64,000 nucleotides of DNA, from assembly GCF_000337175.1 (NCBI RefSeq), contig NZ_AOIJ01000030.1, positions 413 to 64,412 of the forward strand. Reading direction: 5' to 3'. Position 1 is the stretch's first letter. Each line of letters begins with the position of its first letter. The translations under genes and the position numbers were made by a program. This document shows, piece by piece, positions 41,679 to 51,422 of the stretch. Under the pieces are notes generated by a model. It did no database searches, was not told the DNA's origin, and worked only from the letters and a program-made list of their open reading frames with translations. Source of the DNA: Natrinema gari JCM 14663. GTDB lineage: Archaea; Halobacteriota; Halobacteria; Halobacteriales; Natrialbaceae.

Positions 41679-42383
41679 ATGACGGTCCGATTCGACGCGA
41701 TAACGCTCGAGTGGCTCGGCCTCGCGACCGTCAGGCTCGAGGGACAGACCGGCGCGGTCGTCTACACGGACCCCGGCCCGGAACGAGCCGGCGTTCTGGA
41801 CGGCTCCGAGCCTCGGGACGGGGATTTGATACTCGTTTCTCACGACCACCACTACGATCCCGACTCGATTCGACGGGTCGCTCGCGATGATGCACTGGTC
41901 GTCGTCCACGAATCGATCGACGGAAGCGAGATCGAGGGGATCAGCGAGCGACCCGAGGACCTGCCGTTCGATGTCGAACGCGTCCGCGCGGACGAGTCGT
42001 TCGTCCTCGGACCGCTCGATCTCTTCACGACGCCGGCGTACAACGACCCCGACGGGCCGCACACGAACGAGGAGGGCGTGCCCTATCACCCCGAGGGACG
42101 AGGCTGTGGCTTCGGCATCACGATCGACGGCGTGACGGTCTTTTGGCCCGGCGATACTGATGGCCACGACGTTCACGACACCGTGTCCGTCGATTGCTTC
42201 CTGCCGCCGATCGACGGCACAGTCACGATGGATCGCCACGCGGCCGCGTCGCTGGCCGACCGAATCGAGCCCGACCTCGTGGTCCCGGTCCGCTACGATA
42301 CCGTCCCCGAGACCGAAGCCGACGTGGACGCGTTCGTCGTCGACGTCGCGAGACGCGGGATTCCGGTCGCCCTCGACGGATAG
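41679..42383 (+). CDS. MBL-fold metallohydrolase
   Basis: 234 aa. ITLEWLGLATVRLEG opens the metallo-beta-lactamase fold, and the zinc motif is HDHHYD (H-x-H-x-x-D) at about residues 55-60. A second-half FGITIDGVTVFWPGDTDGH supplies the Asp bridge and His, followed by DLVVPVRYDT. The family is close to L-ascorbate-6-phosphate lactonase/UlaG-like proteins. Substrate unknown. Confidence 0.87.
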   Translation: MTVRFDAITLEWLGLATVRLEGQTGAVVYTDPGPERAGVLDGSEPRDGDLILVSHDHHYDPDSIRRVARDDALVVVHESIDGSEIEGISERPEDLPFDVERVRADESFVLGPLDLFTTPAYNDPDGPHTNEEGVPYHPEGRGCGFGITIDGVTVFWPGDTDGHDVHDTVSVDCFLPPIDGTVTMDRHAAASLADRIEPDLVVPVRYDTVPETEADVDAFVVDVARRGIPVALDG

Positions 42384-42490
42384 ACGACACGACGGCCGCG
42401 CCGCGAGCGCCCCTCTCTCGAGCGACGAGCGCGGCTACGGCGGTCGTCACGGACACGTTAGAGGTGGTCGGGAAACACGTTGCGGTGGGA

Positions 42491-42796
42491 TCAGACGCCC
42501 AGTCGCGACCAGACGAACACCGTGAGACCGACGAGTACCACCACTGCGAACGCCGCCCACTGCCCGAACCCGGTGTCCGCGATCGGTGCGAACAGATCGA
42601 CGAGGCCGGTCCCTTGCAGGAGGCCCAGACCGAGCACCACCATGGCACCGATGGCGATGAGACCGATCGAGACGCCCTCCTTTAACATCCACGCGGTTTC
42701 GTCGGCCTCTTGGGCGGAGGAGGTCGTCGGCTCGTCGATCGCCTCCTCGTCGGGCTCGCTGTGCAACGGCCGTTCGCTGTCGTTGTCGTCGGCCAT
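42491..42796 (-). CDS. Small membrane protein with two transmembrane helices
   Basis: 101 aa. An acidic N-terminal 35 residues precede two hydrophobic helices (GVSIGLIAIGAMVVLGLGLLQG and WAAFAVVVLVGLTVFVWSRL). The family is unrecognised in detail; similar DUF-type proteins are common in haloarchaea. It is divergent from the Nramp-family gene. Confidence 0.72.
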   Translation of the reverse strand: MADDNDSERPLHSEPDEEAIDEPTTSSAQEADETAWMLKEGVSIGLIAIGAMVVLGLGLLQGTGLVDLFAPIADTGFGQWAAFAVVVLVGLTVFVWSRLGV

Positions 42797-43044
42797 ATCA
42801 CGAGTCTAGCCGAGACGACCCGCCACAGACGGGAACCGATTGCACCTGCAGTCACAGGGCACCGACGGGAGACTCACCCATCTAACCGACATGATCGGTA
42901 CCGATTCGAAAGTCGCACATTATAAGTGCCCCGTGGGGAATTCTCCGACAGTCATGATGGTTGTTACCATAGCCGGAGAGACGGTCCGACTCACCCCCGC
43001 GTTCCCGGGCAACGGGACGACACCCGGAACGATCGGTGATCCGG

Positions 43045-44397
43045 ATGGGCAGTGAGGAGACGACGGTCCCCGAACCGGACCTCGAGTACCCGGAGCAGGA
43101 CTGGCGGGGGTTTTTCAGGGAACACTTCGGCCCGTCGATGCTGTGGGCCCTGATCAGTATCGGTGGGAGCCACATCGTGCTCGCACCCACCCTCGGCGGG
43201 ACCTTCGGACTCGTCGCGATCTGGATGTTCGGTCTCATCTACGCCGCGAAGTACGGTGCCTGGGAGCTCGGCATCCGGTACAACTACGGCGCGGGCGCGA
43301 ACCCGATCGAAGCCTACGATCAGCTCCCCGGTCCCAAGAACTGGGCGCTCTGGGTGACGCTCCTCGTGTTCACCGGGATGTACACGTTCATCACGGCCAG
43401 CGTCGGAATGAGCACGGCCGCGTTCGTCGCCGCGCTCACGCCCGAGTGGGTCACCGCTCCCATCGCGTACGTCGTCTTCGTCGGCGGCGCGGGGCTGCTC
43501 GTCGTCGTCTCGCGGTACAGCCTGCTCGAGACGGCTCTGATCGCCTTTACCATCGCGCTGGGTCTGCTTGTCCTCCTGGGCGTGATCGTCGGCCCGCCGG
43601 CGGGCGATATCGTCCTCGAGACGGCCTTTGCGGTGCCCGATCCAACCGGGCCGGTCTTTGTCGGACTGTTCGCCGCCGCCGCGGGTTTCGCGCCGACCGG
43701 CTTCAGTACGAGCATCCTGATCGGGAGCTGGAGCATGGCGAAAGGCGACGGCGCGAGCGAACTCGAGGAGCGAGGGCTCGATCCCGACGACCCGAAACAC
43801 CACGACTACATCCGGGCGTGGATCCGGACCGGTCGCCGCGACTTCAATATCGGCTACGCGTTCAGCTTCCTGCTGATCGTCGCCATGGTGATGCTGGCGT
43901 CGAACGTGCTCTATCCGGAGCCGCCGACGGATACGAACCTCGCGGTTGCGATCGGCTCAATCCTGAGCGACTCCTTCGGCGAGTGGTCGTCCTACGCCAT
44001 GCTGCTCGGCGGGTTCGCCGCGCTGTACTCGACGGTCATCACGCTCCTGGATGGGGCTGCCCGCGCCACCGGTGACATCCTTCCGATGGCCCTCGAGAAC
44101 GACGACATCGACAGCGAACGGGTACGAAAACTGGTCGTCGTCGGCGTCGTCGCCGTCAGCAGCGCGATGGTTCTCGCGTTGGGCGAGGTTCCGGTGACGC
44201 TGTTGCTCTCCGTCGCCGCGGTGTTAGCGGTCACCGAGATATTTTTCTACCCGGCCAACTGGTACGTCGTCGAGAAGAATCTGCCCGACCCGTTCCGTCC
44301 CTCGCGGGTCTGGCACGCGTACTACGTCGTCAGCCTGCTCTTGGTGTTGCTTTTCGGGGCGATGGGAGCGGCGGTTCGACTCGGGGTCATCGGTTGA
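43045..44397 (+). CDS. Divergent Nramp-family transporter (no canonical metal ligands)
   Basis: 450 aa from the ATG at 43045. Eleven or so hydrophobic segments with an Nramp-like opening (REHFGPSMLWALISIGGSHIVLAPTLGGTFGL). The helix-1 metal motif DPGN is replaced by GGSH (residues 40-43). In helix 6 the canonical MPHN appears to be replaced by APTG, in GFAPTGFSTSI. Nramp proteins import Mn2+ or Fe2+ with protons. Loss of both ligand sets argues for another cargo or mechanism. A possible 33-codon frame (42955-43055) overlaps its start. Confidence 0.83.
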   Translation: MGSEETTVPEPDLEYPEQDWRGFFREHFGPSMLWALISIGGSHIVLAPTLGGTFGLVAIWMFGLIYAAKYGAWELGIRYNYGAGANPIEAYDQLPGPKNWALWVTLLVFTGMYTFITASVGMSTAAFVAALTPEWVTAPIAYVVFVGGAGLLVVVSRYSLLETALIAFTIALGLLVLLGVIVGPPAGDIVLETAFAVPDPTGPVFVGLFAAAAGFAPTGFSTSILIGSWSMAKGDGASELEERGLDPDDPKHHDYIRAWIRTGRRDFNIGYAFSFLLIVAMVMLASNVLYPEPPTDTNLAVAIGSILSDSFGEWSSYAMLLGGFAALYSTVITLLDGAARATGDILPMALENDDIDSERVRKLVVVGVVAVSSAMVLALGEVPVTLLLSVAAVLAVTEIFFYPANWYVVEKNLPDPFRPSRVWHAYYVVSLLLVLLFGAMGAAVRLGVIG

Positions 44398-44672
44398 CTG
44401 CCCGGGTTGGAACGCCGACGGCTCCACGGAATTCGTGTCGCAGTCACCGACGGACGACGATGCGCAGTGACCGCCCGCTCGAGCGGATACGGGCCGCGAG
44501 CCAGCGGGGACGATCGGCCGCGATGCGAACGCGGAACGGAACCGTGTCCGCAATCGCCGTTCGCGGGGATCGGTCGCACTCGAGACACGGACAGCGACCT
44601 CGAAGCGGAACCCGATCGCGTCCGGCCCGACCCGTCTGTGGGGTCGCCGGGAAATCGGTCCAGCAGCCCGTC

Positions 44673-45764
44673 TCAGAGGACGCCCATCTCGTCCAGTCGC
44701 TCCGGCAGATAGGTTTCGGTCACGAAGTCGAGGCCGTGAGACGCCAGCGACTGCTGTTCGGACTTCTTCCCGAGGTCGAGTTGCAGTTCGATCTGTTCCT
44801 CCCAGTACTCGGTCTGGAACCGCGGGTCCTCGAGTTCGCTCTCTAAAGCGTTGATGTCCGAGTCGGAGAGCGGGTCGGTCGGCAGTTCGTACTCGACAAT
44901 GTCGGCGGGCTGGATGCCGATGAAGTCCGCTTCGGGGGTCGCGAGGTACTCCGACAGGTGGGCGGACTTGATCGAGCCGTAGGCGACGGAGCCGTAGATG
45001 CGGTACGACCACGGGTCGCCGTCGGTAAACACGGTCACCGGGAGCCCGAGTTCGTCGTGGAGTCGCTTGGTGATCCGACGGGTCGCCCGCGCGGGTTGGC
45101 CCTTGAGATGGACGATCAGGGCGTTGTACTCCTCGTCGAACCCGTTCTCGACCAGTCGGTCCCGCATGCCACCGGTTTCGACGGCGAGAATGAAGTCGGC
45201 GTCACAGTCGAGAAACTCGATCGTGTCCGGGTTGTTCGGGATCTGGTACCCGCCCTCCCCGACGTCTTCCTGACAGTGGATCTCGCGTTCGCCCCGCCGG
45301 GTCTGCTCGCGGAGGTGCAGCGGCCCCATGAGGGTCGCACCGGATTCTTCGGGGCGCATGTGGAAGTCCTCGCGAGTGACCCCGGAGACGATTTCGAGGT
45401 CCTCGACCATGCTGTTGGACTCGTCCTGGTCGTTGAACTGGGCCTCGTCGTTGTCCCAACTCTCGGAGAGATAGTAGAGTTCACGCAGGGTCGACGAACG
45501 GTCCGCCTCGAGCTGGTCGGCGAGGAACTCGATCGTGTAGACCGCTTTCAGGAGCTTTCGCGCGCCGCGGACGGAGTTGGCCGATCGCGTCGACTCGCGG
45601 TCGCCGTAGACCCAGACATCCATCTCCTCGTCGTACTCGATGTTGTTCTTCGTCCGCGTCGGCACGGACATGTGGGGGATCTCGCCCAGTTCGAACTGGT
45701 CGTAGAACTGCGCCGCGAGATCGATCAACTGTTCTCGTGCCTGTTGGGTGTCGTCTGCGCTCAT
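44673..45764 (-). CDS. top6A: DNA topoisomerase VI subunit A
   Basis: 363 aa. The CAP domain carries the catalytic Tyr in [10 protein letters not shown]. The TOPRIM domain shows [12 protein letters not shown] (Glu) and [14 protein letters not shown] (D-x-D). It makes the transient double-strand break of this type IIB enzyme; Spo11 is its eukaryotic relative. Its start overlaps the top6B stop by 4 bp. Confidence 0.96.
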   Translation of the reverse strand: MSADDTQQAREQLIDLAAQFYDQFELGEIPHMSVPTRTKNNIEYDEEMDVWVYGDRESTRSANSVRGARKLLKAVYTIEFLADQLEADRSSTLRELYYLSESWDNDEAQFNDQDESNSMVEDLEIVSGVTREDFHMRPEESGATLMGPLHLREQTRRGEREIHCQEDVGEGGYQIPNNPDTIEFLDCDADFILAVETGGMRDRLVENGFDEEYNALIVHLKGQPARATRRITKRLHDELGLPVTVFTDGDPWSYRIYGSVAYGSIKSAHLSEYLATPEADFIGIQPADIVEYELPTDPLSDSDINALESELEDPRFQTEYWEEQIELQLDLGKKSEQQSLASHGLDFVTETYLPERLDEMGVL

Positions 45765-48244
45765 TGGTTTACGGTCAGTTTCTCGCTTTCGACGCCTTTG
45801 ATGTCCAGATCGAACGTCGCGTCGGCCGGGACCTCGTACTCGAGGGCCGCCTCGTCGTCGCTTCCCACCTCGGGTTCCCACTTGACGAACCACTCGCCGT
45901 CCATCTCGACGACCGTCGCGCCGTCCGAGAGGGCGGTCGGCTCCGCCGAAACGATGTCGGTGATCTCGAGGGATTCGTTCGTACTCGAGTTGTTTTCGAC
46001 CACGACCGAGACCGCCTGTCCGTCGCCGTTTTCGGTCACGTCGCGCTCGACGAGGACGTTGTTCATGATGCGGGCGATCGCGTCGTCGATGTCGGGCTCG
46101 TCGCGGCCGGTCACTTCGGCGACTTTTGTGGCCATCTCCGGGAGGATCTTCCCAAGGACGTTCTGTTTCTTCCGGCGCTGTTGCATCGACCGGCGCTTGT
46201 TGAGGTAGCTCTTGAGGTCGCGGGCCGCCTCCCTGATCGCGAGCTCGATCTCGTCTTCGATCTCCGGGACGTTCGCGACGGCGTCTTTCGACTCGCTCGT
46301 GAAGGGAACGTTCGTCGAGGCGACGTGGATCATGATTACGACCGGCCCGTTCGGCAGTCCGGAGCCCCCGGGCTGGTCGAGCCCGTAGTTGCGCCAGCCG
46401 ATCGACTTGACCACGTCCGTCGTCGCACAGGCACCGCGCTGATAGACCAGCGGCACGCGGTTCGCGAATCGCATGACGTCGCCGGTACCCTCCGCCGGTA
46501 ACTCGCCGCCGTAGGCGATCCCCGCCTCGACGATGAACGGATCGCCGCCGGAGACGCCCGCATCGCGGGTCGCGGAGGCGTAGAAGTCCGCATCGAACTC
46601 CTTCTTGAGACCGGCGGTGATGAGGTCCTCGGAGATCGGTGCGAGACACCGCGTCGGCGGTGCCATGATGTCGGTCGCGCGCATCGCGTCGACGAGGTCG
46701 CTGGTGGCGTCGCGGTCGCCGTCGAGTTCCCGGACGAGCGGCGGGTCGTCCGGCACGGTGGCCATCACGTCCCAGATCGCATCGGTGACGTTCCCGCGGG
46801 CCGTCTCGCCGAAGGAGACGTCGTCGTACTCCTCGGTGAGGTCGGCGACCCGGTCGACGTGTTCCCGGAGGTCCGTGCGGGTGAGTCGGTGGCGAACGTT
46901 CCCGCCGTCCTCCTCGTCGCTCTCGAGTTCGGCGTCGAACTTGGCGGCGAGTCGGTCGGCGAAGGCGTGGATGATCTCGTCGTCCTTGCGGGTACTCGTC
47001 GCCTCATCCGCGAGGTCGGAGAGGTCGGCGACCAGCCGGGAATCGCTGTCTCCCTCGGCCCCGTCGCTCTCGTCCGTCTCCGCGTCCGCCTCGGCGTCGA
47101 TCAGTTCGAGCCAGACCGCTTCGACTGCGTTCTCGCGGACGGTGTCGCCGAACGTCGTTCCGTGCTCGTCCTCGACCGCTTCGGCCGCCGATTCGACCGT
47201 CTCGAGCAGTTCGTGGTGTGCGATGCGGTCGTGGTCGGCGACGCCGTCGGCGATGGCCGCGGCGAACGCCGCCGTCGCCTCGGCACCCTTGTTCGCCGTC
47301 GCGTCCTCGACCGCGGCGTGGAGGTCAACGGCCTCGTGTGTGGCCGGCGGCCGCCAGCGCATTTCGCGGCCGTAGTAGCGGTCGCGGAACGCGTCGATGA
47401 TCGAGTCGGCGGTCTTCTTGCCGACGCGGGTGAACTCCTCCTGGACGAACCCCGAGACCGTCTGGGAGTCCGTCGCCGTCAGCATCTTCATCACGGTGCC
47501 GAGTTCGACGCCGTGGGGGTGGGGCCGGATCTCCTCGGTCTCCTCGGGAAGCTGGTCGGTCGCGCGCTCGAACTTGAAGTGTTCCTGCGGTTCGCGCAAC
47601 TCGAGGCGGGCGTGGGGGTTGACGACCGCCGTGTGCTTGATGTAGTCGTGGAGTTGCTGACGGGCGCGCATGTTCGCCTCCATCTCGAGTTCGATGCGCG
47701 TCCCGTGGGGGCGATCCCAGGTGGTCGTCTCCTCGACGCTGATCTCGGGCTCGTTGGTATCGGTGTCGACGATGAGTTCGAAGTACTCGGCCTCCTCGGA
47801 GCCCTGCGTGCGACTGGTGATCTTGGCGGGTTTGCCGCTGGTCAGTTGGGCGTAGAGCACGGCAGCGGAAATCCCGATCCCCTGCTGTCCGCGAGATTGT
47901 TCGCGTGCGTGGAAGCGAGAGCCGTAGAGCAGTTTCCCGAAAACCTTCGGGAGCGATTCCTTGGTCAACCCCGGACCGTTGTCCTCGACGATCAGGCGAT
48001 AGTAGTCGCCGACTTCCTGAATTTCGACGTAGATATCCGGGAGAATACCCGACTCCTCGGCGGCGTCCAAGGCGTTGTCGACGGCCTCCTTGACGGCCGT
48101 GACGAGGCCTCGAGCGCCGCTGTCGAAGCCGAGCATGTGCTTGTTCTTCTCGAAGAACTCGGCGATGGAGATCGACTGCTGGCTCTCGGCCAGCTCCTCG
48201 GCGATCCCCGGCTCGTCACCGAGTGTCGACTGGAACGACGTCAT
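45761..48244 (-). CDS. top6B: DNA topoisomerase VI subunit B
   Basis: 827 aa from the ATG at 48242-48244. The Bergerat ATPase motifs are clear: [14 protein letters not shown] (N box), IVEDNGPGL (G1) and QQGIGISAA (G2). The H2TH region, transducer domain and a C-terminal immunoglobulin-like extension follow. A long acidic insert lies in the middle (about residues 370-430). It binds ATP to drive strand passage. The operon is top6B-top6A. Confidence 0.97.
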   Translation of the reverse strand: MTSFQSTLGDEPGIAEELAESQQSISIAEFFEKNKHMLGFDSGARGLVTAVKEAVDNALDAAEESGILPDIYVEIQEVGDYYRLIVEDNGPGLTKESLPKVFGKLLYGSRFHAREQSRGQQGIGISAAVLYAQLTSGKPAKITSRTQGSEEAEYFELIVDTDTNEPEISVEETTTWDRPHGTRIELEMEANMRARQQLHDYIKHTAVVNPHARLELREPQEHFKFERATDQLPEETEEIRPHPHGVELGTVMKMLTATDSQTVSGFVQEEFTRVGKKTADSIIDAFRDRYYGREMRWRPPATHEAVDLHAAVEDATANKGAEATAAFAAAIADGVADHDRIAHHELLETVESAAEAVEDEHGTTFGDTVRENAVEAVWLELIDAEADAETDESDGAEGDSDSRLVADLSDLADEATSTRKDDEIIHAFADRLAAKFDAELESDEEDGGNVRHRLTRTDLREHVDRVADLTEEYDDVSFGETARGNVTDAIWDVMATVPDDPPLVRELDGDRDATSDLVDAMRATDIMAPPTRCLAPISEDLITAGLKKEFDADFYASATRDAGVSGGDPFIVEAGIAYGGELPAEGTGDVMRFANRVPLVYQRGACATTDVVKSIGWRNYGLDQPGGSGLPNGPVVIMIHVASTNVPFTSESKDAVANVPEIEDEIELAIREAARDLKSYLNKRRSMQQRRKKQNVLGKILPEMATKVAEVTGRDEPDIDDAIARIMNNVLVERDVTENGDGQAVSVVVENNSSTNESLEITDIVSAEPTALSDGATVVEMDGEWFVKWEPEVGSDDEAALEYEVPADATFDLDIKGVESEKLTVNQ

Positions 48245-48363
48245 CGTCACCCTGTACTAACGGCGGGGCTAAAAGCTGTGTGCTACCGGAGTGAAAGTGA
48301 ATCCGCAGCGGCGTTTTCACTGCGTCGGTGCCACAACCCGGGACGTTTGCGGGCTCCACCCCG

Positions 48364-48720
48364 TTAGTAGGTGATGATCCCGTAGTCGTCGGCGACCAGC
48401 GAACGGATGCTCGGGTGGCCCTCATTGTCGTCGATCGTGACGACCCCGGCATCGTCGATCGCATCCTCGACGCCGAACGCGCCCGCGCAGTAGTCACAGG
48501 CCGCCGCCTCGTCGCTGACCGACCGATAGAGGTCGTGGTAGTCGTGGTCCTCGTCTTCCAGTTCCGGAATCCACTGGGTCCCGGCCCCGTCGAAGATGAG
48601 TTCGAGGTCGTCGTCGGGGTTCTCGGCGAACTCCCTGGCCGCCTCGAGACCGTTGACGAGTCGCCCGGTATCGCTGTGCGATTCGGTGCCTGCCAGGATT
48701 ACGATTGCTGCGTTCGTCAT
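48364..48720 (-). CDS. DsrE-family small protein
   Basis: 118 aa. AAIVILAGTESHSDTGRLVNGLEAAREF, LIFDGAGTQWIPEL and AAACDYCAGAFGVEDAI (two Cys) fit the DsrE/DsrF-like sulfur-relay fold. It may handle sulfane sulfur or act as a small redox carrier. Just upstream, on the same strand, lies the FAD-dependent disulfide reductase, a possible redox partner (inference). Confidence 0.84.
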   Translation of the reverse strand: MTNAAIVILAGTESHSDTGRLVNGLEAAREFAENPDDDLELIFDGAGTQWIPELEDEDHDYHDLYRSVSDEAAACDYCAGAFGVEDAIDDAGVVTIDDNEGHPSIRSLVADDYGIITY

Positions 48721-48870
48721 TAGGGAGGAAGGTATGCCGGTGGACTACAAAAGGGAACGGCGGTCGTGTGCCGCGGTCGAAGAGCCGTCGCGGCGGCGAC
48801 TGTCAGTCGACTCGAGGCGTGCGATATCGGGGACGGAACGCGACGGGCGGTCTCATCCTGCCGGATGGTG

Positions 48871-50310
48871 TCAGTGATCGTGGCTGTGATCGTGATCGTA
48901 CCCGCCACCCTGCGTAAACTGCCCCGAGAAGGCCCGCTGGACGACCTCCGAGAGCGCGGGGTGGATGTGGACCGACTCCCGGATGTCCCGAACCGTCCCG
49001 GAGCCGGCCGTCATCGCGACGACGACCTCCTGGATGAGATCCGAGGCGTCGGGACCGATGATGTGACAGCCGAGGATTTCCCCCTCGAGGTCGATGATCG
49101 GCTTGACGAACCCCTCGGCGTTCATCGCCGATCCGCGGGCGGTATCCTCGTAGCGGTAGGTCCGCTTCGCATACTCCCGCCCGGCGTCGCGAAGTTCTTG
49201 CTCGGTGAGGCCGACGCCGGCGACTTCCGGCGAGCCGAAGACGGCGAAGGGCATCGCCGAGTAGTCGACCGGCTCGAGGACCTCGCCAAACAGGTTCCGT
49301 GCGACGGCCTGCGCCTCGTGGTTCGCGTTGTGTTTCAGCAGATACTCGCCGACGATATCGCCCAGCGCCCAGACGCCGTCGGCAGTCGTCCGTAGGTACT
49401 CGTCCGTCTCGACGAAGCCGGCTGCGTCGGTTTCGATGCCGGCGGCCGCGACGTTCAGCGTGTCCGTGTTGGGAACGCGGCCGGCCGCGACGAGCAGTTC
49501 GTCGCCGGTGACCGAGACGGGATCGACGTCGCGTCCGTCCCCCTCGGGTTCCGGAAACGGGCGCGCTTCGACAGTGATCGACTCTCCCGACTGCATGGCC
49601 GCAGTGGCCTCGGAGCCAGTGTAGACGTCGAACCGGTCAGCGTAGCGCTCAGTGAACGCGGCGGCGACCTCCGCGTCGGCGTCGGGCAGCAGGTGTGGGC
49701 GGCGGCCGATGATCGACACGTCGCTGCCGAAGGTGCCGAAGAATCGTCCCAGTTCGGCGGCGATGTAGCCGCCGCCGACGATGACCAGGTGATCCGGCGG
49801 GGACTCGAGTTGGAGCGCCTCGCGGCTGGTGAGGGAGTCGACGGACTCGATACCGTCGATCGGCGGGACTGCCGGGCGGGTCCCGGCCGCCACGAGGACG
49901 GTGTCGGCGGTGAGCTGCTCGCCGTCGTGATCGCCGCCGGCGAGTTCGATCGTCCGCTCGTCGACGAACCGGGCCTCCGCTTGGTACAGGTCATGGCGGT
50001 CCGACGAGGCGAGGCCGCGCTCGATCGAGTCGGAACTGCCGTGGACGTCCGCGGTGACCCCGCGGACGATCTCGGCGAAGTCGACGTCCTCGACGGTCGC
50101 GTCGATGTGGAACGCATCAGCCTGCTCGATCGTTTCCAGCACATCGGCGTGATACAACAACCGTTTCGAGGGGATACAGCCCCGATTCAGACAGGTCCCG
50201 CCGAGCCGTCCCTTCTCGACGATCGCGACCGACTGGCCCTGATTCGCCGCCGCGTTCGCCACGTCGAGCCCCGATCCGGAGCCGATGACGAGGAAGTCGT
50301 ACTCCTCCAT
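48871..50310 (-). CDS. Pyridine nucleotide-disulfide oxidoreductase (dihydrolipoyl dehydrogenase-like) with His-rich tail
   Basis: 479 aa from the ATG at 50308-50310. FAD motif FLVIGSGSGLDVANAA, redox disulfide CLNRGCIPSK (Cys41 and Cys46, approximately), NAD motif LVIVGGGYIAAELGRFFG, ALGDIVGEY, and the C-terminal dimer domain with HIHPALSEVV. The last residues GGGYDHDHSHDH form a potential metal-binding tail. It may be a mycothione/NADPH-type disulfide or mercuric-reductase-like enzyme; no lipoate-complex genes lie nearby, so a 2-oxoacid dehydrogenase role is unsupported. Confidence 0.9.
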   Translation of the reverse strand: MEEYDFLVIGSGSGLDVANAAANQGQSVAIVEKGRLGGTCLNRGCIPSKRLLYHADVLETIEQADAFHIDATVEDVDFAEIVRGVTADVHGSSDSIERGLASSDRHDLYQAEARFVDERTIELAGGDHDGEQLTADTVLVAAGTRPAVPPIDGIESVDSLTSREALQLESPPDHLVIVGGGYIAAELGRFFGTFGSDVSIIGRRPHLLPDADAEVAAAFTERYADRFDVYTGSEATAAMQSGESITVEARPFPEPEGDGRDVDPVSVTGDELLVAAGRVPNTDTLNVAAAGIETDAAGFVETDEYLRTTADGVWALGDIVGEYLLKHNANHEAQAVARNLFGEVLEPVDYSAMPFAVFGSPEVAGVGLTEQELRDAGREYAKRTYRYEDTARGSAMNAEGFVKPIIDLEGEILGCHIIGPDASDLIQEVVVAMTAGSGTVRDIRESVHIHPALSEVVQRAFSGQFTQGGGYDHDHSHDH

Positions 50311-50417
50311 GGGCGGCAGACGGCCCCCGAGGCAATGAATACCGGGCCGCGTTTCCGCGGGACCCGAGCGGAATCCGCGCCGGTGGTGTTCGAAAACTAC
50401 CGAAAACCGACCCTGTG

Positions 50418-51422
50418 CTACTCCTCTACCGGCGGCCACTCCCAGGCGTCCGCCTCGACCACGCCGAGGAGTCGCCGTCGCCGGTCAGTCAGGTCGGCGA
50501 GCGCCTCGGCGAAGGCCTCGTCGGAAACGGTCGGGATATCGTCCTCGCGCAGGCGATCGAGGTCCGGCGCTCGCGGGACCGACGGCGCGGGATCGATGAA
50601 CGACTCGTCCAACGTCTCGAGGTAGCTCCGTGCGCTCGAGCGCCCGTTTTCGACGAGTGCAGGGTCGAGCCCCGCCTCCTCGGGCATCGCGTATCGGGAT
50701 AGCATGAGCGCCTCGTCGAGGATCGGAACGGCGACGGCCGAGGCCCGCTCGGCCTGCTCGCTGTGGTAGTAGTGCAGGATCGGGTAGGATTTGTGTTGTT
50801 CGGCGAGGGAACTGAGATCCGCCGCGAGCGACTCGACGGTCAGCTCGAGCCCGCGGAAATCCGTGCCGTTCCAGCCGGTTCGGAGGACCGCCTCGCTGCG
50901 GGTTCCCAACCCCGTCACGGTGCTGGCGAAGGAGCGTTTGTCGGCGACGGCACCGAGGACTGTCAGGACGTAGGAGACGCCGAGCGTGACGAAGGCCATT
51001 CCGGAGGCCGTCGTGAACGCGCTGGCGACCTCCCAGACGTTACCGCCGTACACGGGAGTGTAGTCGCCGTTACCGTCCGTGAACATCGTGTAGGCGACGT
51101 AGTAGAACCGCCCCCACCAGTCGGCGGGACCGCCGGTCCGGCTGTTGACGACGGCGAGGGGCTCGCTCGAGAAGATGATCGTCCAGCCGATCCAGATGAG
51201 GCCGATCCACATCGCGAGCGTAAGGATAAGAATGAGCGGGCCGGCGAGGCTGAGCGCCCGGTTGCGGTCCCCCGTCGCGGCGCGTAGCCCCTTCCAGACG
51301 CCGGTCGTGAACCGACCGGAAACGGGGCCGGAGCCGCCGTCGACCCACAGCGTCGTCCAGATGATGTCGACGATTCCGGTGCCGAGGACGGCGATCCCGA
51401 CGACGAGAGAGACCGGGTTCAT
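50418..51422 (-). CDS. Ion-channel-like membrane protein
   Basis: 334 aa. Hydrophobic segments lie at about residues 3-22, 60-84 and 128-160. Between the last two is a pore-helix/filter-like stretch FYYVAYTMFTDGNGDYTP (106-123), resembling the T-x-G-x-G-D-x-x-P filter of K+ channels. The second half is a soluble region (about 160-334) rich in helices. Its start codon overlaps the stop of the SGNH-like gene by 4 bp. Ion selectivity cannot be told from sequence. Confidence 0.75.
   Translation of the reverse strand: MNPVSLVVGIAVLGTGIVDIIWTTLWVDGGSGPVSGRFTTGVWKGLRAATGDRNRALSLAGPLILILTLAMWIGLIWIGWTIIFSSEPLAVVNSRTGGPADWWGRFYYVAYTMFTDGNGDYTPVYGGNVWEVASAFTTASGMAFVTLGVSYVLTVLGAVADKRSFASTVTGLGTRSEAVLRTGWNGTDFRGLELTVESLAADLSSLAEQHKSYPILHYYHSEQAERASAVAVPILDEALMLSRYAMPEEAGLDPALVENGRSSARSYLETLDESFIDPAPSVPRAPDLDRLREDDIPTVSDEAFAEALADLTDRRRRLLGVVEADAWEWPPVEE

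Noticed and set aside
45765-46649. N-terminal extension of top6A into an 88-kb-style long frame
   Set aside because: The added part lies over top6B in another frame and is Arg-rich; the ATG at 45764 with the ATGA overlap is the normal start.
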